Source: an uncultured Collinsella sp. | Lineage (GTDB): Bacteria > Actinomycetota > Coriobacteriia > Coriobacteriales > Coriobacteriaceae | Direction of reading: 5' to 3' | NCBI GenBank assembly: GCA_900541025.1 | Contig: UQIL01000001.1 | Coordinates: 94,355 to 158,354 of the forward strand | DNA length: 64,000 nt | Shown here: piece after piece, positions 1 to 8,654 of the stretch | Position numbering within the stretch: position 1 is the first letter of the stretch | Layout of the letters: each line of letters begins with the position of its first letter | Program-made: the position numbers and the translations under genes | Notes under the pieces: generated by a model | Databases searched by the model: none | What the model saw: only the letters and a program-made list of their open reading frames with translations | Told to the model about the DNA's origin: nothing

Positions 1-888
1 TTTGCCAACTCTGGCGCCGAGGCCAATGAGGGCTCGATGAAGCTCGCGCGCTTGTACGCCAAGCGTGCCGGTAACGGCGGCAACACCATCGTGTGCATGC
101 GCGGCGGCTTCCACGGCCGTACGCTCGAGACCATTGCCGCCACCATGCAGGATTGGCTGCAGGACAGCTTCCGCCCGCTGCCGGGTGGCTTTGTGGCCTG
201 CACGCCCAACGATGTCGATGAACTGCGTGCGATCTTTAAGCAGCTGGGGAGCGAGATTTGTGCCGTGATGCTCGAGCCGATCCAGGGTGAGAGTGGCGTG
301 CACCCCATGACCGAGGAGTTTATGGCGACAGCGCGCGACCTGGCACACGAAGTGGGCGCCGTGCTTATCGCCGACGAGGTCCAGTGCGGCATCTTCCGCT
401 CCGGCAAGCCGTTTGCGTTCCAGACCTATGGCGTGGAGCCCGACATCATGAGCCTTGCCAAGGGCATTGCCGACGGCGTGCCCATGGGTGCCGTCGTGGC
501 AAAGAAGGAGATTGCCGACGTGTTTAAGCCGGGCGACCACGGCTCGACCTTTGGCGGTAGCTGCTTGGCCATCGCGGCGTGTGCCGCGACGCTCTCCGCG
601 CTTGTGCGCGGCGATTATGCCGACCATGCTGCCAAGGTGGGTGCCTATATGGAGCAGGCGCTGGCTAAGCTTCCGCATGTGGTAGAGGTGCGTGGCCGTG
701 GCCTGATGCTCGGCTGCGATCTGGACGATACTGCGGGTGATGCACACGACGTTGTGGCCCGTGCATTGGGGGCTGGTGCCGTGATCAACGCTACAGGTGC
801 CCATACGCTGCGTTTCCTGCCGCCGCTCGTCTGCGAGGAGGCCGACGTGGACAGTCTGATCGAGATCCTGTCGGGTGTTTTGGGCTAA
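1..888 (+). CDS. argD: Acetylornithine/class III aminotransferase, 5' end missing
   Basis: This is the C-terminal part of a fold-type I, PLP-dependent class III aminotransferase; the frame is open from base 1, so the start lies outside the window. ArgD transfers an amino group between N-acetylornithine and 2-oxoglutarate in arginine synthesis. Visible family motifs are FANSGAEANE at the very start, GGFHGRT, DEVQCG with the PLP-contacting Asp, and SLAKG with the Schiff-base Lys. The C-terminal segment INATGAHTLRFLPPL is typical of ArgD rather than of GABA or glutamate-semialdehyde enzymes. The partner genes would lie upstream, beyond the window. A succinylornithine or other ornithine aminotransferase cannot be excluded. 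Confidence 0.85.
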   Translation, partial: FANSGAEANEGSMKLARLYAKRAGNGGNTIVCMRGGFHGRTLETIAATMQDWLQDSFRPLPGGFVACTPNDVDELRAIFKQLGSEICAVMLEPIQGESGVHPMTEEFMATARDLAHEVGAVLIADEVQCGIFRSGKPFAFQTYGVEPDIMSLAKGIADGVPMGAVVAKKEIADVFKPGDHGSTFGGSCLAIAACAATLSALVRGDYADHAAKVGAYMEQALAKLPHVVEVRGRGLMLGCDLDDTAGDAHDVVARALGAGAVINATGAHTLRFLPPLVCEEADVDSLIEILSGVLG

Positions 889-1274
889 CGCGGCGCAATA
901 ACTCAATTTGGACCGGGTTCCGGACTGCGGACGTGCCCTATGCGGCATGATTCAGCGGTCTGGAGCCCGTTTTGCCTTAGATTTGCTAAGGCAGGGAGAC
1001 CCGCTGGTCAAAAAACATTAAATATGAGTACTGTTACCAGTTGAATATCATATGAAACCGACTATCTAGGATTAGTTAGACCACACATGTTCAGTTATGT
1101 TAATGGGAAAACAGCTAGCAAAGGCTTCAAATCGCTGATTCAGGGCTAGATTTACCCAGCGAAACCCAAAAATCGCTGCTACAAAATTAGTAACAGTACT
1201 CATTTTTGCCATTTTTTGGCCGCAGCCTTTGTGACAGACGTGCTGGCGGGTTCGAATCCCTCTGCGATGGGCCC
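889..1274. other. Gene-free spacer with stem-loops and a terminal-inverted-repeat element
   Basis: I see no credible gene here. Near 953-1007 the sequence folds into a long stem-loop with an inner stem TGCCTTAG/CTAAGGCA (973-993). From about 1008 the base composition turns AT-rich. Two copies of ATGAGTACTGTTAC in opposite orientation (1024-1037 and 1190-1203) bracket about 180 bp. At 1243-1274 there is a tRNA 3'-end-like stretch with GGGTTCGAATCCC. Open frames on the minus strand here have no ribosome site or recognisable motif and run into the tRNA gene. Confidence 0.5.
1024..1203. repeat. 180-bp element with 14-bp terminal inverted repeats
   Basis: ATGAGTACTGTTAC at 1024-1037 is matched exactly by its reverse complement at 1190-1203. 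The enclosed DNA is AT-rich compared with the flanking argD and asnB genes and has no gene. The size and ends suit a small non-autonomous mobile element, but I see no target duplication and only one copy in the window. Confidence 0.4.
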
Positions 1275-1304
1275 AAAAAAGAAAGGCCCCCATAGCTGGG
1301 AGCC
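1275..1304 (-). terminator. Intrinsic terminator of tRNA-Val
   Basis: On the minus strand, stem GGCTCCC/GGGGGCC (1285-1304, one G-U pair) is followed by a T-rich run (complement of 1275-1284). It sits directly downstream of tRNA-Val. Confidence 0.6.
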
Positions 1305-1318
1305 TATCAAATCAGTGG

Positions 1319-1391
1319 TGGGCGATGAGGGATTCGAACCCCCAGCCTTGTGCGTGTAAAGCACCTGCGCTAACCGTTGCGCCAATCGCCC
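1319..1391 (-). tRNA. tRNA-Val (anticodon TAC)
   Basis: The minus strand folds into a cloverleaf: acceptor GGGCGAT/ATCGCCC, D-arm GCGC/GCGC, anticodon loop TTTACAC giving TAC, T-arm GGGGGTTCGAATCCCTC, discriminator A. CCA is encoded at 1318-1316. The first anticodon-stem pair is a G-A mismatch. Confidence 0.93.
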
Positions 1392-1578
1392 GTGCGGAGA
1401 GAGTATAGCAAAACAATCGCCCCATTCACCTCATATCCATTAAAGGTAACCGGCGCGTGTCACAGCGGAGCTGATTCAGTTGAGATTGCCTGAACATTCC
1501 GCCCCTCTTTACACCCTCGGGTATACTCAAAAGCTACTGATTCGATTTGATACCCAGCAACAGCAGAGGGGATAGTAT

Positions 1579-3459
1579 ATGTGCGGTTTTGTCGGTTTTG
1601 TCGGTGGGACGGATAACCAATCCGAGGTGCTCACCAAGATGATGGACCGCATCGTCCATCGTGGTCCCGACATGGGCGGTCAGTTTATCGACGGCCGCGT
1701 TGCCCTCGGCTTCCGCCGCCTGTCGATCCTCGACCTGACCGAGGCTGGCGCTCAACCCATGGCCAACGAGGACGGCAGTGTCGTCATTGTCTTCAACGGC
1801 GAGATCTACAACTTCCAAGAACTCCGTTCCGCGCTCGAGGCCAAGGGCTACAAGTTCCACTGCGGCGCCGACACCGAGAGCCTCCTGCACGGCTACGAGG
1901 AGTGGGGCGAGGCCGTCCTCGATCGCCTGCGCGGTATGTACGCCTTCGTCATCTGGGACAAAAAGAAGAACAAGCTTTTTGGCGCCCGCGACATCTTTGG
2001 CATCAAGCCGCTTTACTACTATCCCATGGCCGATGCGGGCGACGGCGCTCCGGGCGTGCTCTTTGGTTCCGAGATCAAGAGCTTCCTGGACTACCCGCAC
2101 TTCCACAAGGCGGTCAACAAAAAAGCTCTGCGTCCGTACATGACGCTGCAGTATTCGGCAACCGAGGAGACCTTCTTCGAGGGTGTCTACAAGCTGCCGC
2201 CGGCGCACTACTTTACCGTCGATATCCCGACCGGCAAGATGAACATCGAGCGCTACTGGGATTGCGATTACTCTGCCGTCGAGAAGCCGTTCGAAGAGTA
2301 TGTCGATGAGCTGGACGAGGTCGTGCACGAGAGCGTCGAGGCCCATCGCATCGCCGACGTCAAGGTCGCGTCGTTCCTCTCCGGTGGCGTCGACTCCAGC
2401 TACATCGCCGCTTGCCTCATGCCCGACAAGACCTTCTCGGTGGGCTTTGACTACAAGAACTTCAACGAGACCAACTACGCCAAGGAGCTTTCCGATAAGC
2501 TCGGCGTCGAAAACGTTCGCAAGATGATTACCGCCGACGAGTTCTTCGGTGCGCTCGAGGACATCCAGTATCACATGGACGAGCCGCAGTCCAACCTGTC
2601 TTCCGTGCCGCTGTGGTTCTTGGCCGAGATGGCCCGCAAGGACGTCACCGTCGTGCTTTCGGGCGAAGGCGCCGACGAGCTCTTTGGCGGCTACGCCTAC
2701 TACGAGGACACGGTCCCGGTGCGCAAGTACAAAAAGATGGTGCCGCTGCCCATCCGTCGCGCGCTCGGTAACCTGGCGCTGCATATGCCGTACTTCAAGG
2801 GACATAACTTCCTGGTCAAGGGTGCCGAGATCCCCGAGAAGTCGTTCCTGGGACAGGCTCTGGTATGGCCGGAGCGCGAGGTCGACGGCGTGCTCAAGCC
2901 CGAGTACAACACCGGCGATGGCGCCTTCGAGCTTGCCGCTCCCATCTATGCGCGCGTGAAGGGTCAGCCCGAGCTGGTCAAGAAGCAGTACCTGGACATG
3001 AACATGTGGCTCCCGGGCGACATTCTGCTCAAGGCCGACAAGATGTGCATGGCGCACTCACTGGAGCTGCGCGTGCCCTTCCTGGACCGCAAAGTCATGG
3101 AGTTCGCCGAGCACATTCCCGACCGCTACCGCATCAACGAGAACGGCAACAAACAGGTACTCCGCCACGCTGCCAACAAGTCGCTGCCCGATGAGTGGGC
3201 CACCCGTCCCAAGGTGGGCTTCCCGGTGCCGATTGTCTACTGGCTGCGCGAGCAAAAGTGGTACGACTATGTCAAGGAGTACTTCACCGCGCCGTGGGCA
3301 AGTGAGTTCTTCAATACCGACGAGCTCATGCACCTGCTCGATCTGCACTTTGCGGGCAAGGGCGATTTCCAGCGCAAGATCTATACGCCGCTCGTGTTCT
3401 TGGTGTGGTACAAGCGCTTCTTTATCGACGAGGACCAGCCCGCTGTTCAGGCTGCCTAG
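1579..3459 (+). CDS. asnB: Asparagine synthase (glutamine-hydrolysing)
   Basis: AsnB makes asparagine from aspartate, ATP and glutamine-derived ammonia in the cytoplasm. The 626-residue product starts MCGFVGF, so Cys2 becomes the N-terminal nucleophile of the class II glutaminase domain (about residues 2-200). The synthetase domain has the PP-loop SGGVDSS near residue 270 and GEGADELFGGY. Length is normal for the bacterial AsnB family. The start is set by AGAGGGGA just upstream and by the required MCG. A TATACT -10 box lies at 1522-1527. It stands alone between tRNA-Val and a terminator. Some AsnB-like proteins amidate peptidoglycan stem residues; because murE and murI follow, that role is conceivable but not shown. 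Confidence 0.93.
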   Translation: MCGFVGFVGGTDNQSEVLTKMMDRIVHRGPDMGGQFIDGRVALGFRRLSILDLTEAGAQPMANEDGSVVIVFNGEIYNFQELRSALEAKGYKFHCGADTESLLHGYEEWGEAVLDRLRGMYAFVIWDKKKNKLFGARDIFGIKPLYYYPMADAGDGAPGVLFGSEIKSFLDYPHFHKAVNKKALRPYMTLQYSATEETFFEGVYKLPPAHYFTVDIPTGKMNIERYWDCDYSAVEKPFEEYVDELDEVVHESVEAHRIADVKVASFLSGGVDSSYIAACLMPDKTFSVGFDYKNFNETNYAKELSDKLGVENVRKMITADEFFGALEDIQYHMDEPQSNLSSVPLWFLAEMARKDVTVVLSGEGADELFGGYAYYEDTVPVRKYKKMVPLPIRRALGNLALHMPYFKGHNFLVKGAEIPEKSFLGQALVWPEREVDGVLKPEYNTGDGAFELAAPIYARVKGQPELVKKQYLDMNMWLPGDILLKADKMCMAHSLELRVPFLDRKVMEFAEHIPDRYRINENGNKQVLRHAANKSLPDEWATRPKVGFPVPIVYWLREQKWYDYVKEYFTAPWASEFFNTDELMHLLDLHFAGKGDFQRKIYTPLVFLVWYKRFFIDEDQPAVQAA

Positions 3460-3484
3460 CCTCGGCTGACGAACGCCTGCGCGT

Positions 3485-3509
3485 AACGGCTCCTCCGGGA
3501 GCCGTTTTT
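3485..3509 (+). terminator. Terminator after asnB
   Basis: Stem AACGGCTCC/GGGAGCCGTT with loop TCC is followed by a T run. The T run overlaps the next gene's -35 box. Confidence 0.8.
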
Positions 3510-3536
3510 GCGTGGGTGCGTTTCAGTTACTATAAA
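3508..3536 (+). promoter_or_regulatory. Sigma-A-type promoter of the murE operon
   Basis: TTGCGT (3508-3513) and TATAAA (3531-3536) are separated by exactly 17 bp, 35 bp before the murE ATG. Confidence 0.75.
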
Positions 3537-3570
3537 ACCGTCCCTGCCAAATGGCTGAGAAAGGTGAAAG

Positions 3571-5133
3571 ATGCACCATTCGGATTCCGCGACCGTGACC
3601 ACGGTCGATACGCTTGCCAAGCTTCTCGATGTGTGCGGCGAGCTGCGCGCATCAGAGCAGGTTGACGAGCGTGCCGTGACCGGCTGCTCGTTTGATTCGC
3701 GCGCGGTCTCGGCAGGTGACGTGTTCTTCTGCAAAGGTGCTGCCTTTAAGCCCGCGTTTTTGAGCATGGCGCTCGATGCGGGCGCCGTCGCATTTGTGTG
3801 CGAGGAGTCACTGGTCGAGTCTCTGGAGCCGCTGGCGCAGGAGAGCGGTGCTGCGATGCTGGTTGTTGATAGCGTTCGCACGGCCATGGCCCTGTTGCCG
3901 CCGGAGGTCTACGACCGTCCCGACCACGACGTCAAGATCGTGGGTATCACCGGTACCAAGGGAAAGACCACGGCCGCTTTTATGCTCCAGTCGATTATCA
4001 AAGCGGCGGGCGAGTCCTGCGGCATGATCGGCTCGGTGAGTACCGACGATGGCATCGAGTGCTACGAGAGCACCAATACTACGCCCGAGGCCCCCGAGGT
4101 CTGGCGCCATATCGCCAACTGCCGCACGTCCGGTCGCCAGTCCATGGTCATGGAGGTCTCGAGCCAGGCGCTCAAGTACCAACGCGTCGAGAATCTGCCG
4201 TTTGACGTGGCGTGCTTCCTCAACATCGGCCGCGACCACATCTCGCCGATCGAACACCCCACGTTTGAGGATTATTTTGAGAGCAAACTCAGGATCTTTG
4301 ACCAGGCAAAGACCGCCGTGGTGAATCTGGGCACCGATGAGGTTGACCGTGTGCTAGAGGCAGCGTCGACGGCCGAGCGCTTGGTGACCGTTGGCGTCGA
4401 GCATCCCGAGGCAAGCCTGTGGGCGAGCGATGTCCGCATGCTCGGCTTTAACATCGAGTTCAACTTGCACGGCATGAGCGCCGACGAGCCCGAGGCGGGG
4501 GAGAAGGTCCTGCTGGGTATCGCGGGCGACTTTAACGTGGAAAACGCGCTGGTCGCTATCGCCGCTGCGCGCGAGATCGGCATCGGTATCGAGGCTATCA
4601 AGAAGGGCCTCTCCAAACTGCGTGTGCCGGGCCGCATGGAGGTCGTGGAGTCGAAGGACGGCCGCGTGATCTGCGTCGTTGACTATGCGCACAACCAGCT
4701 TTCGTTCCGTTCGCTTTTCTCGTCGGTCAAGCGCGCGTTTCCCGCTAGCCCCGTCATTGCGCTGTTTGGCGCCGCCGGCGGCAAGGCGCAGGAGCGCCGC
4801 GAGCAATTGCCACGCGAGGCCGCACCGTATTCCGACCTGATGATCTTTACGAACGAGGATCCAGCTCACGAGGACCCGATGAAGGTCTGTCGCGAGCTTG
4901 CCGAGCATGTTCCCGACGATACGCCGAACAAGATCATCCTCGACCGCGAAGCCGCTGTGCATGCGGCGTTCAAGGCGGCGCGCGAGGAGTACGTCAACCC
5001 CGATGCTCCCACCATTGTCTTGCTGCTGGCAAAGGGTGACGAGGAGCTCATGCACGTGGGCGACGAGTTCGTGCCCATCGAGAGCGACCTTTCGCTGGCC
5101 AATCGCCTGATCGATGTTACCCAGTTTGACTAA
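3571..5133 (+). CDS. murE: UDP-MurNAc-peptide synthetase, MurE family
   Basis: MurE adds the third residue of the peptidoglycan stem to UDP-MurNAc-L-Ala-D-Glu using ATP. The 520-residue product has the Mur ligase order: N-terminal UMP-binding domain with SFDSRAVSAGDVFF (about residues 45-58), ATP loop GITGTKGKTT near residue 128, central-domain TTPEAPE, and the C-terminal ligase domain after residue 340. At the position where diaminopimelate enzymes carry DNPR, this protein reads EDPA (near residue 430), and the usual GKGHE motif is AKGDEE. That argues against diaminopimelate and for a neutral diamino acid such as ornithine or lysine. It is the first gene of a run with a HAD protein and murI. 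Confidence 0.88.
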   Translation: MHHSDSATVTTVDTLAKLLDVCGELRASEQVDERAVTGCSFDSRAVSAGDVFFCKGAAFKPAFLSMALDAGAVAFVCEESLVESLEPLAQESGAAMLVVDSVRTAMALLPPEVYDRPDHDVKIVGITGTKGKTTAAFMLQSIIKAAGESCGMIGSVSTDDGIECYESTNTTPEAPEVWRHIANCRTSGRQSMVMEVSSQALKYQRVENLPFDVACFLNIGRDHISPIEHPTFEDYFESKLRIFDQAKTAVVNLGTDEVDRVLEAASTAERLVTVGVEHPEASLWASDVRMLGFNIEFNLHGMSADEPEAGEKVLLGIAGDFNVENALVAIAAAREIGIGIEAIKKGLSKLRVPGRMEVVESKDGRVICVVDYAHNQLSFRSLFSSVKRAFPASPVIALFGAAGGKAQERREQLPREAAPYSDLMIFTNEDPAHEDPMKVCRELAEHVPDDTPNKIILDREAAVHAAFKAAREEYVNPDAPTIVLLLAKGDEELMHVGDEFVPIESDLSLANRLIDVTQFD

Positions 5134-5240
5134 TGAACCATGATGGCGGCGGCGCCCTGAGTGCGCTGTCGCCATAAGCGTGTTCCCTCAATCAAAACAT
5201 GCCGTCCAAGTCCAAACCCTTCTACGTAAACGGAGTAACC

Positions 5241-6152
5241 ATGTCCCACAATACCCTGCCGACCGTCGCTGAGCTTTCGGGCGAGATGCGCGAGCGCTTG
5301 GCCAAGGTCAAATACGTCTTTACCGACCTGGATGCCACGATGCTTGCACCCGGCTCGTGCGTGCTGCGCGACAACGACGGCAACCCCTCGACCAAACTCG
5401 TCGAGGCCGTCGTGGCGCTCGCTCGTGCTGGCATTCAGGTGGTTCCCACCTCGGGCCGCAACCGTACCATGATCCACGAGGACGCGCGCGTGCTCGGCCT
5501 CAACTCCTACATTGGTGAGATGGGCGGCCTAGTTATGTACGACCTCAAAGCCAACGATTGGGAGTATCTGACCGGCGACATGCCTTACGACCCCGCCTGC
5601 GGCCTTACTCCGCACCAGGTGATCGAGCAGACCGGCGTGTGCGAGAAGATCCTTGCCCGCTGGCCGCACAAGATCGAGTACCACAACGACATGTCGACCG
5701 GCTACAAGTACCGCGAGGTCACCGTCGGCATGCGCGGCGATGTGCCCGACGATGAGGTCCAGGCCATCCTGGACGAGGCCGGCTGCGGTCTGATCTGGGC
5801 TTGCAACGGCCATCTGACTCACCTGTCCAAGCCGACGACGCTCGAGCTCGATCGCGTCGAGGACGGTCGCGCCTTCAACATCAACCCCGCGGGCCTCAAC
5901 AAAGGCGTCGCCATTGCGCGCTTCTGCGAGCACCTAGGGATCGAGCGCGAGGAGACGTTGGCGCTCGGCGATTCCGAGTCCGACTTCTACATGGCCGATC
6001 ACGTGGGCACGTTCTGCCTGGTCGAGAATGGCCTGACGAGCGCCGGTGCGCCCGAGTTCTTGGCTGCTTGCGAGAACGCTTTCGTTACGCGCGGCAAAAT
6101 TGTCGACGGTTGGGCGGCGACGGCAGAGCTGCTGGTCGCGGCGCGTTCGTAG
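5241..6152 (+). CDS. HAD-superfamily (Cof/IIB type) phosphatase
   Basis: The 303-residue protein has the HAD signatures: motif I FTDLDATML with the nucleophile and acid aspartates, motif II PTSGRN, a Lys in the region NPAGLNKG, and motif IV LGDSESD. The insertion between motifs II and III is the position of a C2 cap, as in sugar-phosphate phosphatases. The start at 5241 is preferred over an in-frame ATG at 5199 because GGAG lies 5 bp before it. It sits between murE and murI. The substrate is unknown; a sugar or nucleotide phosphate is likely from the family. Confidence 0.8.
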   Translation: MSHNTLPTVAELSGEMRERLAKVKYVFTDLDATMLAPGSCVLRDNDGNPSTKLVEAVVALARAGIQVVPTSGRNRTMIHEDARVLGLNSYIGEMGGLVMYDLKANDWEYLTGDMPYDPACGLTPHQVIEQTGVCEKILARWPHKIEYHNDMSTGYKYREVTVGMRGDVPDDEVQAILDEAGCGLIWACNGHLTHLSKPTTLELDRVEDGRAFNINPAGLNKGVAIARFCEHLGIEREETLALGDSESDFYMADHVGTFCLVENGLTSAGAPEFLAACENAFVTRGKIVDGWAATAELLVAARS

Positions 6153-6203
6153 CGCGGCGCCGCCGCACTTGGACATGTCTTTTCGAGAGAGACTGGTGAG
6201 GTA

Positions 6204-7088
6204 ATGTCCGATATCGAGAATCCGGCAGGCGACACGCGCCCGATTGGCGTGTTCGATTCTGGTTTGGGCGGTCTGACGGTTGCGCGCGCGATTGCGACGG
6301 CGCTGCCGCACGAGTCCGTCTACTACTTTGGCGACACCAAGCGCTGTCCCTACGGCACGCGCACCGAGGATGAGGTGCGCTCGTTTGCGTTGCAGGCGGG
6401 TCGTTGGCTTTCGAAGCACGACGTCAAGATTATGGTCATCGCCTGCAACACGGCGACCGCTGCGGCCTTGCGTCTGGCCCAGCAGGTGCTCGACGTTCCC
6501 GTGATCGGCGTGATTGCGCCGGGTGCCCGTGCAGCAATCAACAGCACGCGTACGCGTCGCGTGGGCGTGCTCGCTACCAACCTCACCATCCGCTCGGGCG
6601 CCTACACGCGCGCCATTCAGGATCTAGATGCCGGTGTCGATGTATACGGCTGTCCTGCCTCGAGCTTTGTCGAGGTTGTCGAACACGAGCTCGCCTCGGG
6701 TGCACATCTGCAGGAACAGTGGCTTGAGAACGAGGACATCTTCGATACGCCTGCCGTGCGTGCGCTGGTGGGTGCCACGGTTGAGCCGCTGCGCGACCAC
6801 GGTATCGATACCGTGGTGCTCGGCTGTACGCATTTCCCGCTGTTGGTGGGACCTATCCGCCATGCGCTGGGGCCTGGGGTGCGCGTCGTGAGTTCCGCCG
6901 AGGAGACCACGCGCGAGCTGACCGATATCCTCACGCGCCGCGAGCAGCTGGCGGGCGACGCGGCCGAGCCGCAGCATCGCTTTGCCACCACGTCTGACAA
7001 CATTGCCGAGTTTGCGGTGGCGGGCAGTTTTATCTTTGGCCAGCCGCTCAAGAGCATTGAGCATGTCGATATCGACGAACTGAAATAG
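6204..7088 (+). CDS. murI: Glutamate racemase
   Basis: MurI converts L- to D-glutamate for the second position of the peptidoglycan stem. The 294-residue protein shows GVFDSGLGGLTV at the N-terminus, the first catalytic Cys in ACNTATA and the second in LGCTHFPLL, spaced as in the family. It follows the HAD gene by about 50 bp and has a GAGG ribosome site. Together with murE it supplies early cytoplasmic wall-precursor steps. Confidence 0.95.
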   Translation: MSDIENPAGDTRPIGVFDSGLGGLTVARAIATALPHESVYYFGDTKRCPYGTRTEDEVRSFALQAGRWLSKHDVKIMVIACNTATAAALRLAQQVLDVPVIGVIAPGARAAINSTRTRRVGVLATNLTIRSGAYTRAIQDLDAGVDVYGCPASSFVEVVEHELASGAHLQEQWLENEDIFDTPAVRALVGATVEPLRDHGIDTVVLGCTHFPLLVGPIRHALGPGVRVVSSAEETTRELTDILTRREQLAGDAAEPQHRFATTSDNIAEFAVAGSFIFGQPLKSIEHVDIDELK

Positions 7089-7142
7089 ATGTGAGGCAGC
7101 CGCCAAAGCCTTCGCCACATATTTTGCCGAAAGGATATTTCT

Positions 7143-7868
7143 ATGGAGTACATGCAGGTCAACCGCGCCAACGGTCGCGCCGCCAACGAGTTGCGCCCCG
7201 TTAAGCTCACCCGTGGCGTCATGAAGCACGCCCACGGCTCGTGTTTGGCCGAGTTCGGTGACACGCGCGTGCTGTGCGCCGCCACTATCGAGGAGGGCGT
7301 GCCGGGCTGGCGAAAGGGAGCTAAGGCCGGCTGGGTGACCGCGGAATACGCCATGCTGCCGGCGTCGACCGGCAAGCGCTGCAAGCGCGAGCACGCCAAC
7401 CGCAAGGGTCGCTCCATGGAGATCGAGCGCCTCATTGGCCGCAGCCTGCGTACCGTCGTCAACATGAAGGCGCTCGGCGAGTACACCGTCACCGTCGACT
7501 GCGATGTGATTCAGGCCGATGGCGGCACGCGTACAGCGAGCATCACCGGCGCCTGGGTGGCGCTGCACGACGCCCTCGCCATGTGGGTCGAGGCGGGCAA
7601 GATCGAGCGCATCCCGCTTACCGGCCAGGTGGCTGCCATCTCTATGGGCGTTGTCGACGGCAATACGCTGCTTGACCTCGATTATTCCGAGGACAGTCAT
7701 GCCGAGGTCGACATGAACCTCGTCGCCACCGATACCGGTGAGATGATCGAGCTCCAGGGCACCGGCGAGCAGGCGCCCTTCGACCGTAAGCGCCTCAACG
7801 CCCTGCTCGACCTGGGCGACAAAGGTATCGCCGAGCTCATCGAGCTTCAGCGCCAAGCCCTCGCCTAA
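7143..7868 (+). CDS. rph: Ribonuclease PH
   Basis: RNase PH is a phosphorolytic 3'-5' exonuclease that trims tRNA 3' ends. The 241-residue protein has the RNase PH fold motifs GDTRVLCAAT, the arginine-rich KRCKREHANRKGRS segment and DCDVIQADGGTRTASITG, which carries the catalytic Asp. Length is normal. AAAGGA sits 8 bp before the ATG. The pair rph-rdgB is a common arrangement in Gram-positive genomes. Its stop codon overlaps a palindromic repeat. Confidence 0.96.
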   Translation: MEYMQVNRANGRAANELRPVKLTRGVMKHAHGSCLAEFGDTRVLCAATIEEGVPGWRKGAKAGWVTAEYAMLPASTGKRCKREHANRKGRSMEIERLIGRSLRTVVNMKALGEYTVTVDCDVIQADGGTRTASITGAWVALHDALAMWVEAGKIERIPLTGQVAAISMGVVDGNTLLDLDYSEDSHAEVDMNLVATDTGEMIELQGTGEQAPFDRKRLNALLDLGDKGIAELIELQRQALA

Positions 7869-7903
7869 CCTGCCAAATAGGGACAGGTTTATTTTGGTAG
7901 GTT
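7867..7903. repeat. REP-like palindrome with GGGACAGG loop
   Basis: Arms AACCTGCCAAATA and TATTTTGGTAGGTT (imperfect complement) enclose GGGACAGGT. It starts on the rph stop codon. The same loop motif recurs near 13.8, 15.5, 49.3, 52.0 and 55.0 kb. Confidence 0.6.
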
Positions 7904-8009
7904 TTATCTGCTGAAATGCTGCGTTGAAAGGTCCGATCGCCTGAGAGGGGAGAGGCCAAGTGCCCAAACGCCTCTCACGCGGCTTGCTATAGAGACAAGG
8001 AGGCCAGTT

Positions 8010-8651
8010 ATGGCACTTGAGAAGATCGACATCGACACCCTCGACCCGGCGGCGACCATCGTCGTGGCAACCGGAAACGCTCATAAGCTCACCGAGATCG
8101 AGGCCATTTTGGGCAAGGTCATGCCCGAGGTGCGCTTTGTGGCGCTCGGCCAGCTGGGCGATTTTGAGGACCCCGAGGAAAACGGCACGACGTTTTTGGA
8201 GAACGCCATCATCAAGGCGCAGGCTGCGGTCGAGGAGACGGGCCTTATGGCCATTGCCGACGATTCGGGCTTGGTCGTCGACGCGCTGGACGGCGAGCCT
8301 GGCGTGTATAGCGCGCGCTATGCGGGCGTGCACGGAGACGATGCCGCCAACAACGCCAAGCTTCTCGTGAATCTGGAGGGCGTGGCCGACGAGGACCGCA
8401 CCGCGCGCTTTATGAGCGTCGTCGCGCTCATCGACACGGACGGTTTGGTCACCTATGGCGAGGGCGCCTGCGAGGGCGTTATCGCACACGAGGGCCGCGG
8501 CGATCACGGCTTTGGCTACGACCCGCTGTTTCTGCCGGTCGACACGCCGGGCAAGACCATGGCCGAGCTGACGGCTGACGAGAAGAACGCCATCAGCCAT
8601 CGATTCCATGCGCTCGAGCACCTATCCGCCAAGCTGACGGGCGAGGAGTAG
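8010..8651 (+). CDS. rdgB: XTP/dITP pyrophosphatase (Ham1/RdgB)
   Basis: This enzyme hydrolyses non-canonical purine triphosphates (XTP, dITP) to the monophosphate and keeps them out of DNA. The 213-residue protein shows VVATGNAHKLTEIE near the N-terminus, TFLENAIIKA and the substrate/metal motif ADDSGLVVDALDGEPGVYSA. About 15 N-terminal residues precede the usual start, as a short extension. AAGGAGG lies before the ATG. The stop is followed 3 bp later by dtd, so the two are probably co-translated. Confidence 0.94.
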   Translation: MALEKIDIDTLDPAATIVVATGNAHKLTEIEAILGKVMPEVRFVALGQLGDFEDPEENGTTFLENAIIKAQAAVEETGLMAIADDSGLVVDALDGEPGVYSARYAGVHGDDAANNAKLLVNLEGVADEDRTARFMSVVALIDTDGLVTYGEGACEGVIAHEGRGDHGFGYDPLFLPVDTPGKTMAELTADEKNAISHRFHALEHLSAKLTGEE

Positions 8652-8654
8652 GCC

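Noticed and set aside
1534..3057. Long open frame on the minus strand opposite asnB, and similar ones opposite the activase gene and clpC
   Set aside because: High-GC genes with strong third-position GC give long antisense frames; these show no motifs or ribosome sites and oppose clear conserved genes.
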